Shown: positions 53,701 to 62,617 of the stretch, in pieces
How positions within the stretch are numbered: the stretch's first letter is position 1
Layout of the letters: every line of letters begins with the position of its first letter
Assembly: GCA_951394045.1 (NCBI GenBank)
Contig: OX595987.1
Coordinates: 558,001-622,000 of the forward strand
DNA length: 64,000 bases
DNA from: Nitzschia sp. DOCU1
Lineage: Eukaryota > Bacillariophyta > Bacillariophyceae > Bacillariales > Bacillariaceae
Reading direction: 5' to 3'
Translations under genes and position numbers: made by a program
Notes under the pieces: generated by a model
Seen by the model: only the letters and a program-made list of their open reading frames with translations
Told to the model about the DNA's origin: nothing
Database searches by the model: none

Positions 53701-54865
53701 CTGTGTTTTCTGGGAGGGAACATGCATTGCCAAGCAAATTGGTGGCACGGAAGGGGAATGCGAAGAAACCACGACGGTTTGGCATGCAGGGGATTGGACC
53801 GGGCCTGTCTCCTTGCAACCGGACATTTGTCGCTCGGCCCATAGCGTCGACGGGAAAGAGCTTGGGGATATTGTAGCCCTGTCAAGAGAAGGAGTGAAAG
53901 TTATTGTACTCAAGATGAAGGATATGGTTCGAATTTTGAAGAACGGATCTAAACTGTTCCGCAAATACTTCGCCTTGATGGAGGACAAGGAAGAAAACCG
54001 GGATCAAATGTCCATGGCAAATTTACGATACTCACTCCAGGATGCTGTGGAGGGATCGAGCGAATTGTTGGAAGTCATTGAATGCAACTCCGTCCTTCGG
54101 AATCTAACAGCCATGCAGAAGCGATACTTGGAATCGTTGGCTGAAGGACCGAGATTCTTTCAACCGTTTGCCCCCATGTGGAAAGTTGGCGACCCTGTGG
54201 ATTACGCGTACCTGATTGTTAGTGGATCTGCGACTATAGGGAAGAAAGCGCCTCCGAAAATGCCCATGGGTAGAATGGGACGACGCGGAAGCACGGGTGC
54301 AATTAGCATGAGCGCACTGGCGGCAATTCAAGAGTCGGAAGACAACTCGAGGACACAAAAGCAGTCGCTGGGCCCGTTGGTGAATTTCGAGGGTGACAAA
54401 CTCCTGCAAAATGTGCATCCAAACAGTGAATATGCAAGGCTAGAGCTTGGACTACGCATCCGGGCCGAAGAAATGGAGGACTATGGAGCAAACGGGTCGA
54501 TGTCAGAGGTGGAGAGACGAAGAGCTCGCGCCATTCAAACTCATCGCGACAAGTTCGCCAACAAGGTCCTGGCGAGATTATATTCGCGGAGAGCTTTCAC
54601 GGAGAACCTCATCTTTAGTCGAGGGAGCTTTCTCACGGACACGTTGAGAATGGTGAGCGGTGACTTGGCCAACATCAGCAAGGCCGGCGCCATGCGCTCC
54701 AGCCTTAGCCATGCCGGCGGCGACCATCACTGCCATACCTCGAACATTGTAGCCGGGCCTCAAGGTTGCGTCGTCATGGTCTTCCCCCGATCTACCCTGG
54801 TGCCCTTTTTAGACAGCAATCCGGGTGTCTTGCTTTGCCTCTTGGGGACGCAAGTGGTGATATAA
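50786..54865 (+). CDS. Metallo-beta-lactamase fold protein with cyclic-nucleotide-binding-like domains
   Basis: Exons 50786-51052, 51149-52999 and 53075-54865, all ending on whole codons; 1,302 residues. Layout: N-terminal region with a compact domain (~110-200, IVPVERFCREMGPVLGINMA), a long Ser/Arg-rich disordered stretch (~230-400), then a metallo-beta-lactamase fold. Its metal site is IITHCHADHDAG (H596, H598, D600, H601), followed by IVFTGDHMN (~690) and CDILLHEAGAP (~726), the last resembling RNase Z. Two domains with cyclic-nucleotide-binding-like beta rolls follow (FLSSLSYAHTMEILEIANVE with YSTGEIVVPG; LRNLTAMQKRYLESLAEG with AYLIVSGSATIG); their phosphate cassettes are degenerate. It may be a ligand-gated nuclease or phosphodiesterase. 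Activity and ligand are inference. Confidence 0.85.
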
Positions 54866-54948
54866 AGCGTTTTGGGAAGCACTCTAGAGGACGGGAACGC
54901 TAATAAAAAACGTTTTCTAGTCAATAAGTTTAGGCTTGTTGTCCATTC

Positions 54949-56154
54949 TTAACTCATTCGTTCAATGACAATCGCCGATGCCCCACCTCCACCATTGCAT
55001 ATCGACGCGCAACCAATGGCTCCATCCTTTTGCTGAAGGACATTGATCAGTGTTCCAATAATCCTCGCTCCACTCATTCCGATGGGATGTCCCAAGGCCA
55101 CAGCTCCACCATACACATTCACCTTGGATGGATCAAGATTCATAAGTCTCATATTCGCCAGAGCGACTACTGCAAACGCTTCGTTGATTTCGTGATAGTC
55201 CACATCAGAGGCGTGAAGACCTGCTTGTTGCAAAGCAACTGGTACAGCCAGAGATGGAGTGGTAGTAAAATCGACAGGCGCCTGTGCGGCGTCGCCAAAT
55301 CCACGAATTCGTGCCAAGGGCGTAATTCCCCGGTCCATCGCCTCTTGTTCAGTCATGAGTACCATGGCACAGGCCCCATCATTGAGAGAGCTAGCATTCG
55401 CGGCAGTGACGGTTCCAGCCTTGCGATCAAAAGCAGGTTTGAGGCTTGGCAACTTGTCCAATTTAATCGACGCAGGCTCTTCGTCCGTATCGACCACAAG
55501 CGCATCTCCCCGTCGTTGAGGCACTTGTACAGGGACAACCTCCTTGAACACGCCAGCCTTGATGGCAGCTTGCGCTCTAGAATAAGTTTCGACAGTGTAC
55601 GCATCTTGCTCTTCTCGCGAGATGGAATAATCCTTGGCACATTTTTCAGCACACATTCCCATGTGCTGATTATTATACAAATCCCAGAGCCCGTCATGAA
55701 TAACACCGTCAATCAATTTGCCGTCGCCCAGAGTCGTTCCAGTCCGAGAATTCGCAAGATAGTGGGGAATATTGGACATGCTTTCCATACCACCCGCTAG
55801 CATGATACCCCCGCCCGAATAATGAAGCGACTGAGCCGCCAGCATGACACTCTTCATGCCCGACGCGCACACTTTGTTGATGGTCGTGCACACTGTCGAT
55901 TCCGGCAATCCACTGAACAAGACGGCTTGTCGACAAGGCGCCTGACCCATGCCAGCACTGACAACATTTCCTAAAATTGCTTCTCGAATCGTCAATTCAT
56001 CTTGTGGCAATTTCGCGAGTGCTCCTCGAATGGCAACCGCGCCCAGCTCGGAGGCTTTGAGCGGGGCGAAGGAACCACAGAACTTGGCGATTGGTGTCCG
56101 GGCGACACTGGCAATCACAATGCTACTTCTGCCAGCTGCTGCTGCTGCTGTCAT
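54949..56154 (-). CDS. ACAT: Acetyl-CoA acetyltransferase (thiolase)
   Basis: Intronless, 401 residues, a standard biosynthetic-type thiolase length. Condenses two acetyl-CoA to acetoacetyl-CoA, or the reverse. The acyl-accepting Cys is in NKVCASGMK (C96), the His in GHPIGMSGAR, and the second catalytic Cys in CNGGGGASA; NEAFAVVA is also conserved. An Ala-rich N-terminus (MTAAAAAGRSSIVIASVART) could be a weak mitochondrial signal, or simply a cytosolic start. The C-terminus ERMS is not a clear peroxisomal signal. It could supply the mevalonate pathway, but compartment decides and is unresolved. Gene end lies 83 bases from the convergent metallo-beta-lactamase gene. Confidence 0.94.
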   Translation of the reverse strand: MTAAAAAGRSSIVIASVARTPIAKFCGSFAPLKASELGAVAIRGALAKLPQDELTIREAILGNVVSAGMGQAPCRQAVLFSGLPESTVCTTINKVCASGMKSVMLAAQSLHYSGGGIMLAGGMESMSNIPHYLANSRTGTTLGDGKLIDGVIHDGLWDLYNNQHMGMCAEKCAKDYSISREEQDAYTVETYSRAQAAIKAGVFKEVVPVQVPQRRGDALVVDTDEEPASIKLDKLPSLKPAFDRKAGTVTAANASSLNDGACAMVLMTEQEAMDRGITPLARIRGFGDAAQAPVDFTTTPSLAVPVALQQAGLHASDVDYHEINEAFAVVALANMRLMNLDPSKVNVYGGAVALGHPIGMSGARIIGTLINVLQQKDGAIGCASICNGGGGASAIVIERMS

Positions 56155-56880
56155 GGTGGTGAACGATTGAACAGTATTAGAGGGGGAGATTATTTCTTGT
56201 GAAGGTGAAACATGGGGTGTTGTCGGTCAAGTGAAGGTAGCGATGACATGACGCGCCTTGTCGATGACACCGCCGCCAAGATCGCGAACAGAACAGAAAA
56301 GATCACAGCAAAAGATCGGGAAACTTCTAGTGTTCCTGGCCGCCCAAAAAGAAGGGAGAAGAAAAAGGGGAAATCCCCCTCAGGTGTGCCGAAAGCTGCC
56401 TGCTATTTGCAAGTAGCTAGTACGATACAGCCAGCACTAAACTTCATAGCTATACTACCTAGTAATAGTACCAGCACAGCTCTCCAGACACCTGGTGTTA
56501 GTAGTAGCAGTAGTAGCAGTAGTGGCTACTAGCTGCTGTGACGAGCTGCTACTAGTAGTATTGTTACCACTCCTATACTACTAGTACTACTACTACTTGT
56601 GCCTAGAGTACTATGAGTGCCCCTGCCCCCACAGGTACAGTAGGATGATGCACTGAAGGCTTCCCTGCTTTAGGGCGGTCCTCATGGCAGTAGTTAGTAG
56701 TACTGCTGAAGTAGCTCCAGTATGCTGCCATTCTACTAGTGCTACAACAACAAGAAAAACACAATAGTACTTCTAGACTCGGCTGCCTTTCCAGGTAACA
56801 GTTATGGCTTCGGCGATTTGGCGAGATCGTTCCTTTCCGATCGACCAGGTAGCTGCTAAATGGATAGCGTGCACTTTTTG
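56155..56880. other. Thiolase promoter flank and AGT-rich DNA
   Basis: A 106-codon plus-strand frame begins MGCCRSSEGS at 56212 (possible N-myristoyl/palmitoyl signal) and runs to a poly-Ser tail encoded by AGT repeats, ending 56532; weak as a gene. From ~56470 the DNA is dominated by AGT/ACT triplets on both strands. Confidence 0.4.
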
Positions 56881-57180
56881 CTGCTTTAATAGTAGTAGTA
56901 CTAGTACTACTACTATTAAAGCAGCGTTAGCTAGGACGAGTACCCCATGGTAGCACCAGCACTAGTCCTCGTTTGGTCATCCATCTGCGTTGTCTCTGTC
57001 CTCATCATCTTGCTGCTGCCGCTCCCAGCAGCACCAGGAAGACGAGCACGAGCAGGAGCGAGGACCAGCACGAGGACGAGCAGCATTCTCCTCATCAGCA
57101 CTACAGTAGTAGTAGAAGCTAGTAGTAGCAGTATAATAGCTATTATTCCTTGAGCTACTGCTACTTTTCCACCTACTAAT
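56470..57180. repeat. AGT/ACT triplet-rich low-complexity region
   Basis: Long runs of agtagtagc, ctactagtactactac and similar, interrupted by unique DNA, on both strands. The frames inside it are poly-Ser or similar and not called. Confidence 0.75.
56881..56924. repeat. Perfect 44-base palindrome
   Basis: The half-site beginning CTGCTTTAATAG at 56881-56902 is followed directly by its exact reverse complement to 56924, with no spacer; the centre is AGTACTAGTACT. Confidence 0.95.
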
Positions 57181-57344
57181 ATGCAAAAGCAGGGAAGAGT
57201 AGCTACGATTCATTCCAAGCAGCGAAGGGTGACTGTCTCAGAAGTAGAAGGTACACTGAGGACCACCCCGATCCTGACCGGATCGCCCCCGTCCCCTAAT
57301 CGGCAACCCCAAATTCTAACAGGCTTATATGTTGTGCAGCCAAT

Positions 57345-57417
57345 AAGCATTTAGCCATACCAGGGTACTTTTAGCCAGAGTTATGGTTCGATGTCCTCTC
57401 CCCACGAAGCATTTAGC
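57345..57417. repeat. Direct repeat AAGCATTTAGC, left pair
   Basis: Copies at 57345-57355 and 57407-57417; both extend to the 16-mer AAGCATTTAGCCATAC. The same 11-mer occurs on the far side of the foldback element. Confidence 0.9.
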
Positions 57418-57488
57418 CATACTATTCGAATCAGATTTGGCGCGAAAGACAGTCAAATAAGTCAAAAGATGGCTCATAACCTAGTTTA

Positions 57489-58339
57489 TTAAGAGTCAGT
57501 CCAGGACTCAACCAGGCAAAAACCGATGAAATAGCCTAACAAGGCCTCCTCACCAACTGCTCCTCAATCGGTGCAAATTTGGGGATCGATAATGTAAGAT
57601 CTCCCCAGTTTCTCAAGCACGTTTAAGACTAATCAGACAACTAGTTGTTGAGATATCGTGAGTCGGCTCAGCCGGGTCCTTACCCGTGATAATGCTAAGT
57701 AAAATTTAATCGGATTGAACTTCTAGCCCCATTGCGAGACCAATAATGCTCGTAGCAAGCTGAAAGACCTGTGCTTGTTGAGCCAGGAGATTCCTCTCGA
57801 CGTTGTTTAGCTCAAAACTTAGTATGAGCGTCCTTAGTAGGCTGGTAGAGGTAGGAATGGGAGTACTATTTTCTACGTAATCTGCTGTAGGCCTATTTTA
57901 TTGCACGGTATTCGACCTAATCGACCACTAGTCGGAGGAGTCATTTCGGCTGTCCCCCCTTTCCTACCTCTACCGACCTACTAAGGACGCTCATACTAAG
58001 TTTTGAGCTAAACAACGTCAAGAGGAATCTCCTGGCTCAACAAGCACAGGTCTTACAGCTTGCTACAAGCCCTATTGGTCTCGCAATGGGGCTAGAAGTT
58101 CAATCCGATTAAATTTTACTTAGCATTATTACGGGTAAGGACCCGGCGCAGCCGACTCAAGATATCTCAACAACTAGTTGTCTGATTAGTCTCAAACTTG
58201 ATTGAGAAACTGGGGAGAGCTTACATTATCGATCCCCAAATTTGCACCGATTGAGGAGCAGTTGGTGAGGAGGGCCTTGTTAGGCTATTTCATCGAAAAG
58301 GCGAAAAAATGCCTGGTTGAGTCCTGGACTGACTCTTAA
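57489..58339. mobile_element. Foldback (long inverted repeat) element, non-coding
   Basis: Left arm 57489-57856 and right arm 57962-58339 are inverted copies, with a ~105-base spacer. By eye they differ at about 15 positions plus two small indels. Both outer ends read TTAAGAGTCAGTCCAGG inward, so TTAA could be a target duplication or just the arm tip. No protein is encoded in arms or spacer, so it cannot move itself. It resembles a foldback or MITE-type DNA element; a recent hairpin duplication is the alternative. Confidence 0.85.
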
Positions 58340-58398
58340 GCATTTAGCTCTTTATTTTACAAAGTAAAATCGCCGGTCTGTTTTATTAAGCATTTAGC
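58338..58398. repeat. Direct repeat AAGCATTTAGC, right pair
   Basis: Copies at 58338-58348 and 58388-58398, each in TTAAGCATTTAGCT followed by CTTTATTTT. Same orientation as the left pair. Confidence 0.9.
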
Positions 58399-59186
58399 TG
58401 TCTTTATTTTCTGAGTGCACACGCCCGTCCACCCTTATGAAGCACCAGGAACGTGAGAGAGTTGCCAAACGATCTACTGCAGAAGAGGCAAGAACCGTGG
58501 GTCATTTATTGCACTACAGGCGTCGTACCACGTGAACGATTCTCTATGCCTTCGGATTGCTATGGAGGTATGTGTACCTCGGTGGTCTATTTGTTGGAAG
58601 CACGGGAAGGCTATCGTGAGGAATGTCATACCAGTACACTACGTGTACTACCGGTAGCAACCATAGTCAGAATGTGTTCTCAATTGATCCGAACTGGGTT
58701 CCAATTGGCCCAACGACTTACGTAGCATGACTTTTCTTATCAAGATTTAATGTCAATTTGAAGGATTGGTGGTTCGTTTGCATCCAAAGACTTAAAATGG
58801 ATGCCTGTGCGGATTCCACTTAGTGAACTCGCGTCAACTACCAACCTGGAGAACGGAAGAGGGCAAGTAGTTTTGCAAACATCCAAGCGCAACGACGGAA
58901 TTTGGCGTTGCTCTACGATCACATCTATCAGCTGTTGCACATGGGCGATTGAGAATACGCAGTAAATTGCAAATAGGTTCGGTTGGGCTTACCAGGTATG
59001 ATGGGAGGGCTGCCACACGATAACATTGCTCTGGTCGTGGCCCAAGAAGTTTCATCTCAATGGTTCGACTTCCACACTAAAAAATAAGGGAAGCGAGCTT
59101 TCTTCCACTTGCATAGAAAGGACATTTATTCATATAATCACTTGAAACAGCGCTCTCAAACATCCCAAGCACATCTTCTTTTTGTA
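58340..59186. other. Intergenic, right flank of foldback element
   Basis: Holds the right direct-repeat pair and CTACCGGTAG at 58648-58657. A 90-codon frame (58453-58725) has no recognisable feature and is not called. Confidence 0.45.
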
Positions 59187-61130
59187 ATGTTTCGAAGAAG
59201 GAGCAAAGAATCGATAATGAATGAGTTAATGACGCCCACGCAGCCCCTGGGCTACAAGGATTCCACTGACAATGATATGTTCGACGGTGATGATAGCAAT
59301 GTTACTAGACAACGTCATGCAAGTTTTGTTTCGAGGTGCGAATCGGTGCAAACAGGCACCACACTCTCCTTAAGCGAAAGGTCATGGGCCAAATCATCTG
59401 CATACGGAGAGGCATCCCCAATAAGGAGCAACGAAGCAACTGATGCAGCCTGGTTGCAAAACAACCCATTGTTTGCGAAAGCTCTATCCCAACCAACGAT
59501 GCCAAAACAACTCGAGGATAATCCCGTAAGCCGCCAAGGTGAAGCCGCCAACAAAGCAGGCCGACGAGTGTTGGTAGGGATGATCGCAAAGGTCATGAAC
59601 AGCACCAGACGGGATAGCAAGAACGAAACTGGTGAAGAAGCAACAAGCACAGAATTTGATGCGGAGGACGTCTCCCTACTTGTGGATGAAGGAATCCGGA
59701 TATCCCTACAAGACTGCAGCACCCAGCTTGAGGACACGCCAAGCTCGAACCCCGCCCCATCAACTCAGCAGAAGGCACAGCATGATGATTCATATCATGA
59801 AGTTTCAGCGACGAGGATAGTAGATCGTCCCGCGACCTTCGATCAACCTCCATCAAGACCCCGTGGAGTCCTCGGAAGGAGTGCAAGCACTTCGGCAGCT
59901 AATGCACCAGCTTATTCGTATTCGGTACCACTGAAGAGATCGACTTCAAACGAAACATCACTCGTCCGCGAAGACTTGGAGCAGGAGTCTGGACCGGGGG
60001 ATCGCGATACATCGCCACGCATGCCTCCGCGCCGTCGATCGTTCGAGAGTTTTACGTCGCGTTCTTCCGGGGAAACGCAACCTTCGGACGATGGTTTCGC
60101 GCCGCCACCAGATCTGTCCGTGGGATCGCCCAGGCCAGCTAAAAGAACGACTATCCGCGCCAATATGAATGTGGCGAGTGCCTCTGACTTTCAACCCATG
60201 AGCAAGGAAGAGCTTCAAAAGTATGTCATGTCGCGCATCCCCAAGTTTGTTCAAGAACAACTTCCTAGCGAGGAATGGAATCGAGTTTTCTCTGTTGCTG
60301 CCGAATCCCAAAAGTCTCAATCAACTGGGTCAAGGTCCGCTGAATCCATAGTAGACCGTATCCCAGCTCCGGCTAAAGTCGTGGTAGCCAAAGTTGCTGT
60401 TACACGGCCAGTTGTTGTCGATGATACTTCCACTGTGGTTTCTGGACTGACCAATCCTGCTTCATTTGCAGGAAGTGGTGTCGATGATTCTAGTCCAAGA
60501 GTGCACAAAACGAAGGTTAGTCAAGTGGATGTCGAGGCGTCGTCCTCGCTTCCATCAAGGTCATGGCATGAAGGGAGCACACGGGAGAGTGCACCCAAGG
60601 TGCCGCGCAGATTCGATCTTGGGACTTCTCAGCGTAGAATGAGCGCCCCTATCAAACAGAGCCAGAAAACCCCAGTCCTTCGAAGGTCGAATACTACTGA
60701 TGCGGGATCGAAGAATCTTAGATCAGTGTCCTTTGACAAAGCCCATGTTCGATATTATGAGAGGATTCTGGACGTAAACCCTTCAACCAGCAGTGGCCCC
60801 AGCGTTGGGCTCGGATGGAAGTACAAGGAAATGAAAGCGATCGACTTGGATTGTGTACAAGATATCCCGACAGATGCCCGTAGACTTGTCATACCACGCC
60901 ATGTTCGCGAGAACATCGTCCGCGAGTTGGGCTACACTAGAACTGACATTGCAAAGGCGGTGCGACAGTCGTTGAAGCTTAAGAACCAGCGAACGCAAAC
61001 CTACCATAACTTGCGACATGAGAAGGTTGAATATTTGGTCGAGAAGTCAAAGAGAAAGGTCGGGCAGCTATTGCGATTCGGGGCAGCAAGGCGAACCTCT
61101 TTGCAATCTCATGACAAATGGTCAGCATAG
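59187..61130 (+). CDS. YYERIL-domain protein, copy 1
   Basis: 647 residues from the first ATG (59187); intronless. Mostly disordered, Ser/Pro/Arg-rich. Two ordered blocks are shared with the next gene: KEELQKYVMSRIPKFVQEQL (~339) and, in the C-terminal part, VSFDKAHVRYYERILDVNP (~515) followed by SSGPSVGLGWKYK, then IPRHVRENIVRELGYTRTDI with IAKAVRQSLKLKNQR. The string VRYYERILxxNPxxSSGP...GWKY is, from memory, frequent in diatom and stramenopile proteins, where its function is unknown. No catalytic motif, signal peptide or membrane span was seen. Only a family label can be given. Confidence 0.75.
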   Translation: MFRRRSKESIMNELMTPTQPLGYKDSTDNDMFDGDDSNVTRQRHASFVSRCESVQTGTTLSLSERSWAKSSAYGEASPIRSNEATDAAWLQNNPLFAKALSQPTMPKQLEDNPVSRQGEAANKAGRRVLVGMIAKVMNSTRRDSKNETGEEATSTEFDAEDVSLLVDEGIRISLQDCSTQLEDTPSSNPAPSTQQKAQHDDSYHEVSATRIVDRPATFDQPPSRPRGVLGRSASTSAANAPAYSYSVPLKRSTSNETSLVREDLEQESGPGDRDTSPRMPPRRRSFESFTSRSSGETQPSDDGFAPPPDLSVGSPRPAKRTTIRANMNVASASDFQPMSKEELQKYVMSRIPKFVQEQLPSEEWNRVFSVAAESQKSQSTGSRSAESIVDRIPAPAKVVVAKVAVTRPVVVDDTSTVVSGLTNPASFAGSGVDDSSPRVHKTKVSQVDVEASSSLPSRSWHEGSTRESAPKVPRRFDLGTSQRRMSAPIKQSQKTPVLRRSNTTDAGSKNLRSVSFDKAHVRYYERILDVNPSTSSGPSVGLGWKYKEMKAIDLDCVQDIPTDARRLVIPRHVRENIVRELGYTRTDIAKAVRQSLKLKNQRTQTYHNLRHEKVEYLVEKSKRKVGQLLRFGAARRTSLQSHDKWSA

Positions 61131-62617
61131 GGCTTCCTGGACGTTATTGAAACGAAGCGTCAGATCACTTTTGGACAATTTTGAGCCCCCATAACAAACA
61201 AGAGTGTTCACGGAGTTTTCCTAGAGCTTTTGGTAGCATTTTCCCTGCAAAAACTTCAATTTAGACTTATTACTGCCACCACCGTTAATATGTTATCGTT
61301 ACTGAACCAGCCACTGAGCTACCGGTAGTTTAACGAAAAGAGCGACGAGTTGTTTCTTGTCATTTCCGTGATCAATAGCGTGCCGGTAGTGCCACTGCTA
61401 TGATACAGGTGCATCCACCCGCTGCTGAAGAGAAGTTTGCTACTAGTAACCCTTGACGAGCTAGTATCAGTACGGCGGCGGTAGCCTTGCAGAACTACAC
61501 GGGGCCCCGGTCGCAAAGTGAGCAGCCAAAGCACACCCGCGCTCCTCGACTAATGCTACTAGCTACTAGAGGATCTAGAGAAGAGAAACGGTACTCTGGG
61601 GTATAGTTAAAGCACCCTAGCAAAGTAGCTATTGAGATGAGGAGACTACTTTCAGCGCTGATTGACCAACCTTGCCCCGTCCAGGTTGTAGAGAGGCAAA
61701 ATCATACTATTCTCATACGTACCTTGTACCATCCCTACTATTATATCCTGCGGGACATCCTACTATTACCGCCAGCGAGAGAGAGATATCATTGGCTGTG
61801 CCTTCGCCCGATCGCACAGTTCTCTTTTCATTCGTCTTTCGCAGGGCAATTGCTTCAAATACACCGATATTTTCGGAAGAGGATGCTCTAGATTCAATTT
61901 AGCGCCCTCTTACTATGATACATAGCACAAAGTGGTCGTGTAGTTAATTCCTCCCTTCATTCTTCCGGAGGTTTTTCCATAAGAAGATTCCTCTCGGACA
62001 TCAAATGCATTTCTCAGAGTGATTGTCATTTAACATATTTCTTTCAGAACTCTTCACTCCCACTTTTTCTTTGGAAGTTTGTTTCAGAATATCGTTTGCA
62101 ATAGAAGATCTACAATCTTTTGAGTACCAGGACATTTCTGAAAAGTCGAACTTCCAACAAGTCTTTCGGAGGTGAGTAATGCTGCTCTTCAGAGATCGGA
62201 CACCTTAAAGGTCAGGGACAGCAGGTATACGTAGCAATTACGACTACTCGCTACATCCAACAATCCTAGATTGTTCGCGCCTGAAGGACCAAAATTTAGC
62301 GGTGTTAATGAAATTTTAATTAGAGTTTAAGAACGCCAGTCCTTGGAATGTGCGGTTTTACTATGCCCTGGAGAACCTTTTTCGCAGTCGATGACCTGAG
62401 AACTACTGCCTGATACTTCGTCATCCGTGGCAAGACCAGCACATTTATTTCTCATCTTCAAGGGATGGCAAAGCTCCATTTGCGTCTACGATCACTGCCA
62501 ATCCTCCGATTAGGAGTTCTTTCCAAAACGACGGGACAACCCTACTGCCTATCTTCCATAAATTGTGAAAAGAAGCAACTGTGCCTGTTTTAGAAGTAGG
62601 CTATTATCTGCAACAAG
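61131..62617. other. Intergenic 1.5 kb between YYERIL paralogues
   Basis: Contains AT-rich and TAG-rich stretches and the palindrome CTACCGGTAG at 61319-61328. Frames of 84 codons or fewer, not protein-like. No RNA or mobile gene seen. Confidence 0.45.

Noticed and set aside
58453..58725. 90-codon frame beside the foldback element
   Set aside because: Not transposase-like, no domain; probably chance.
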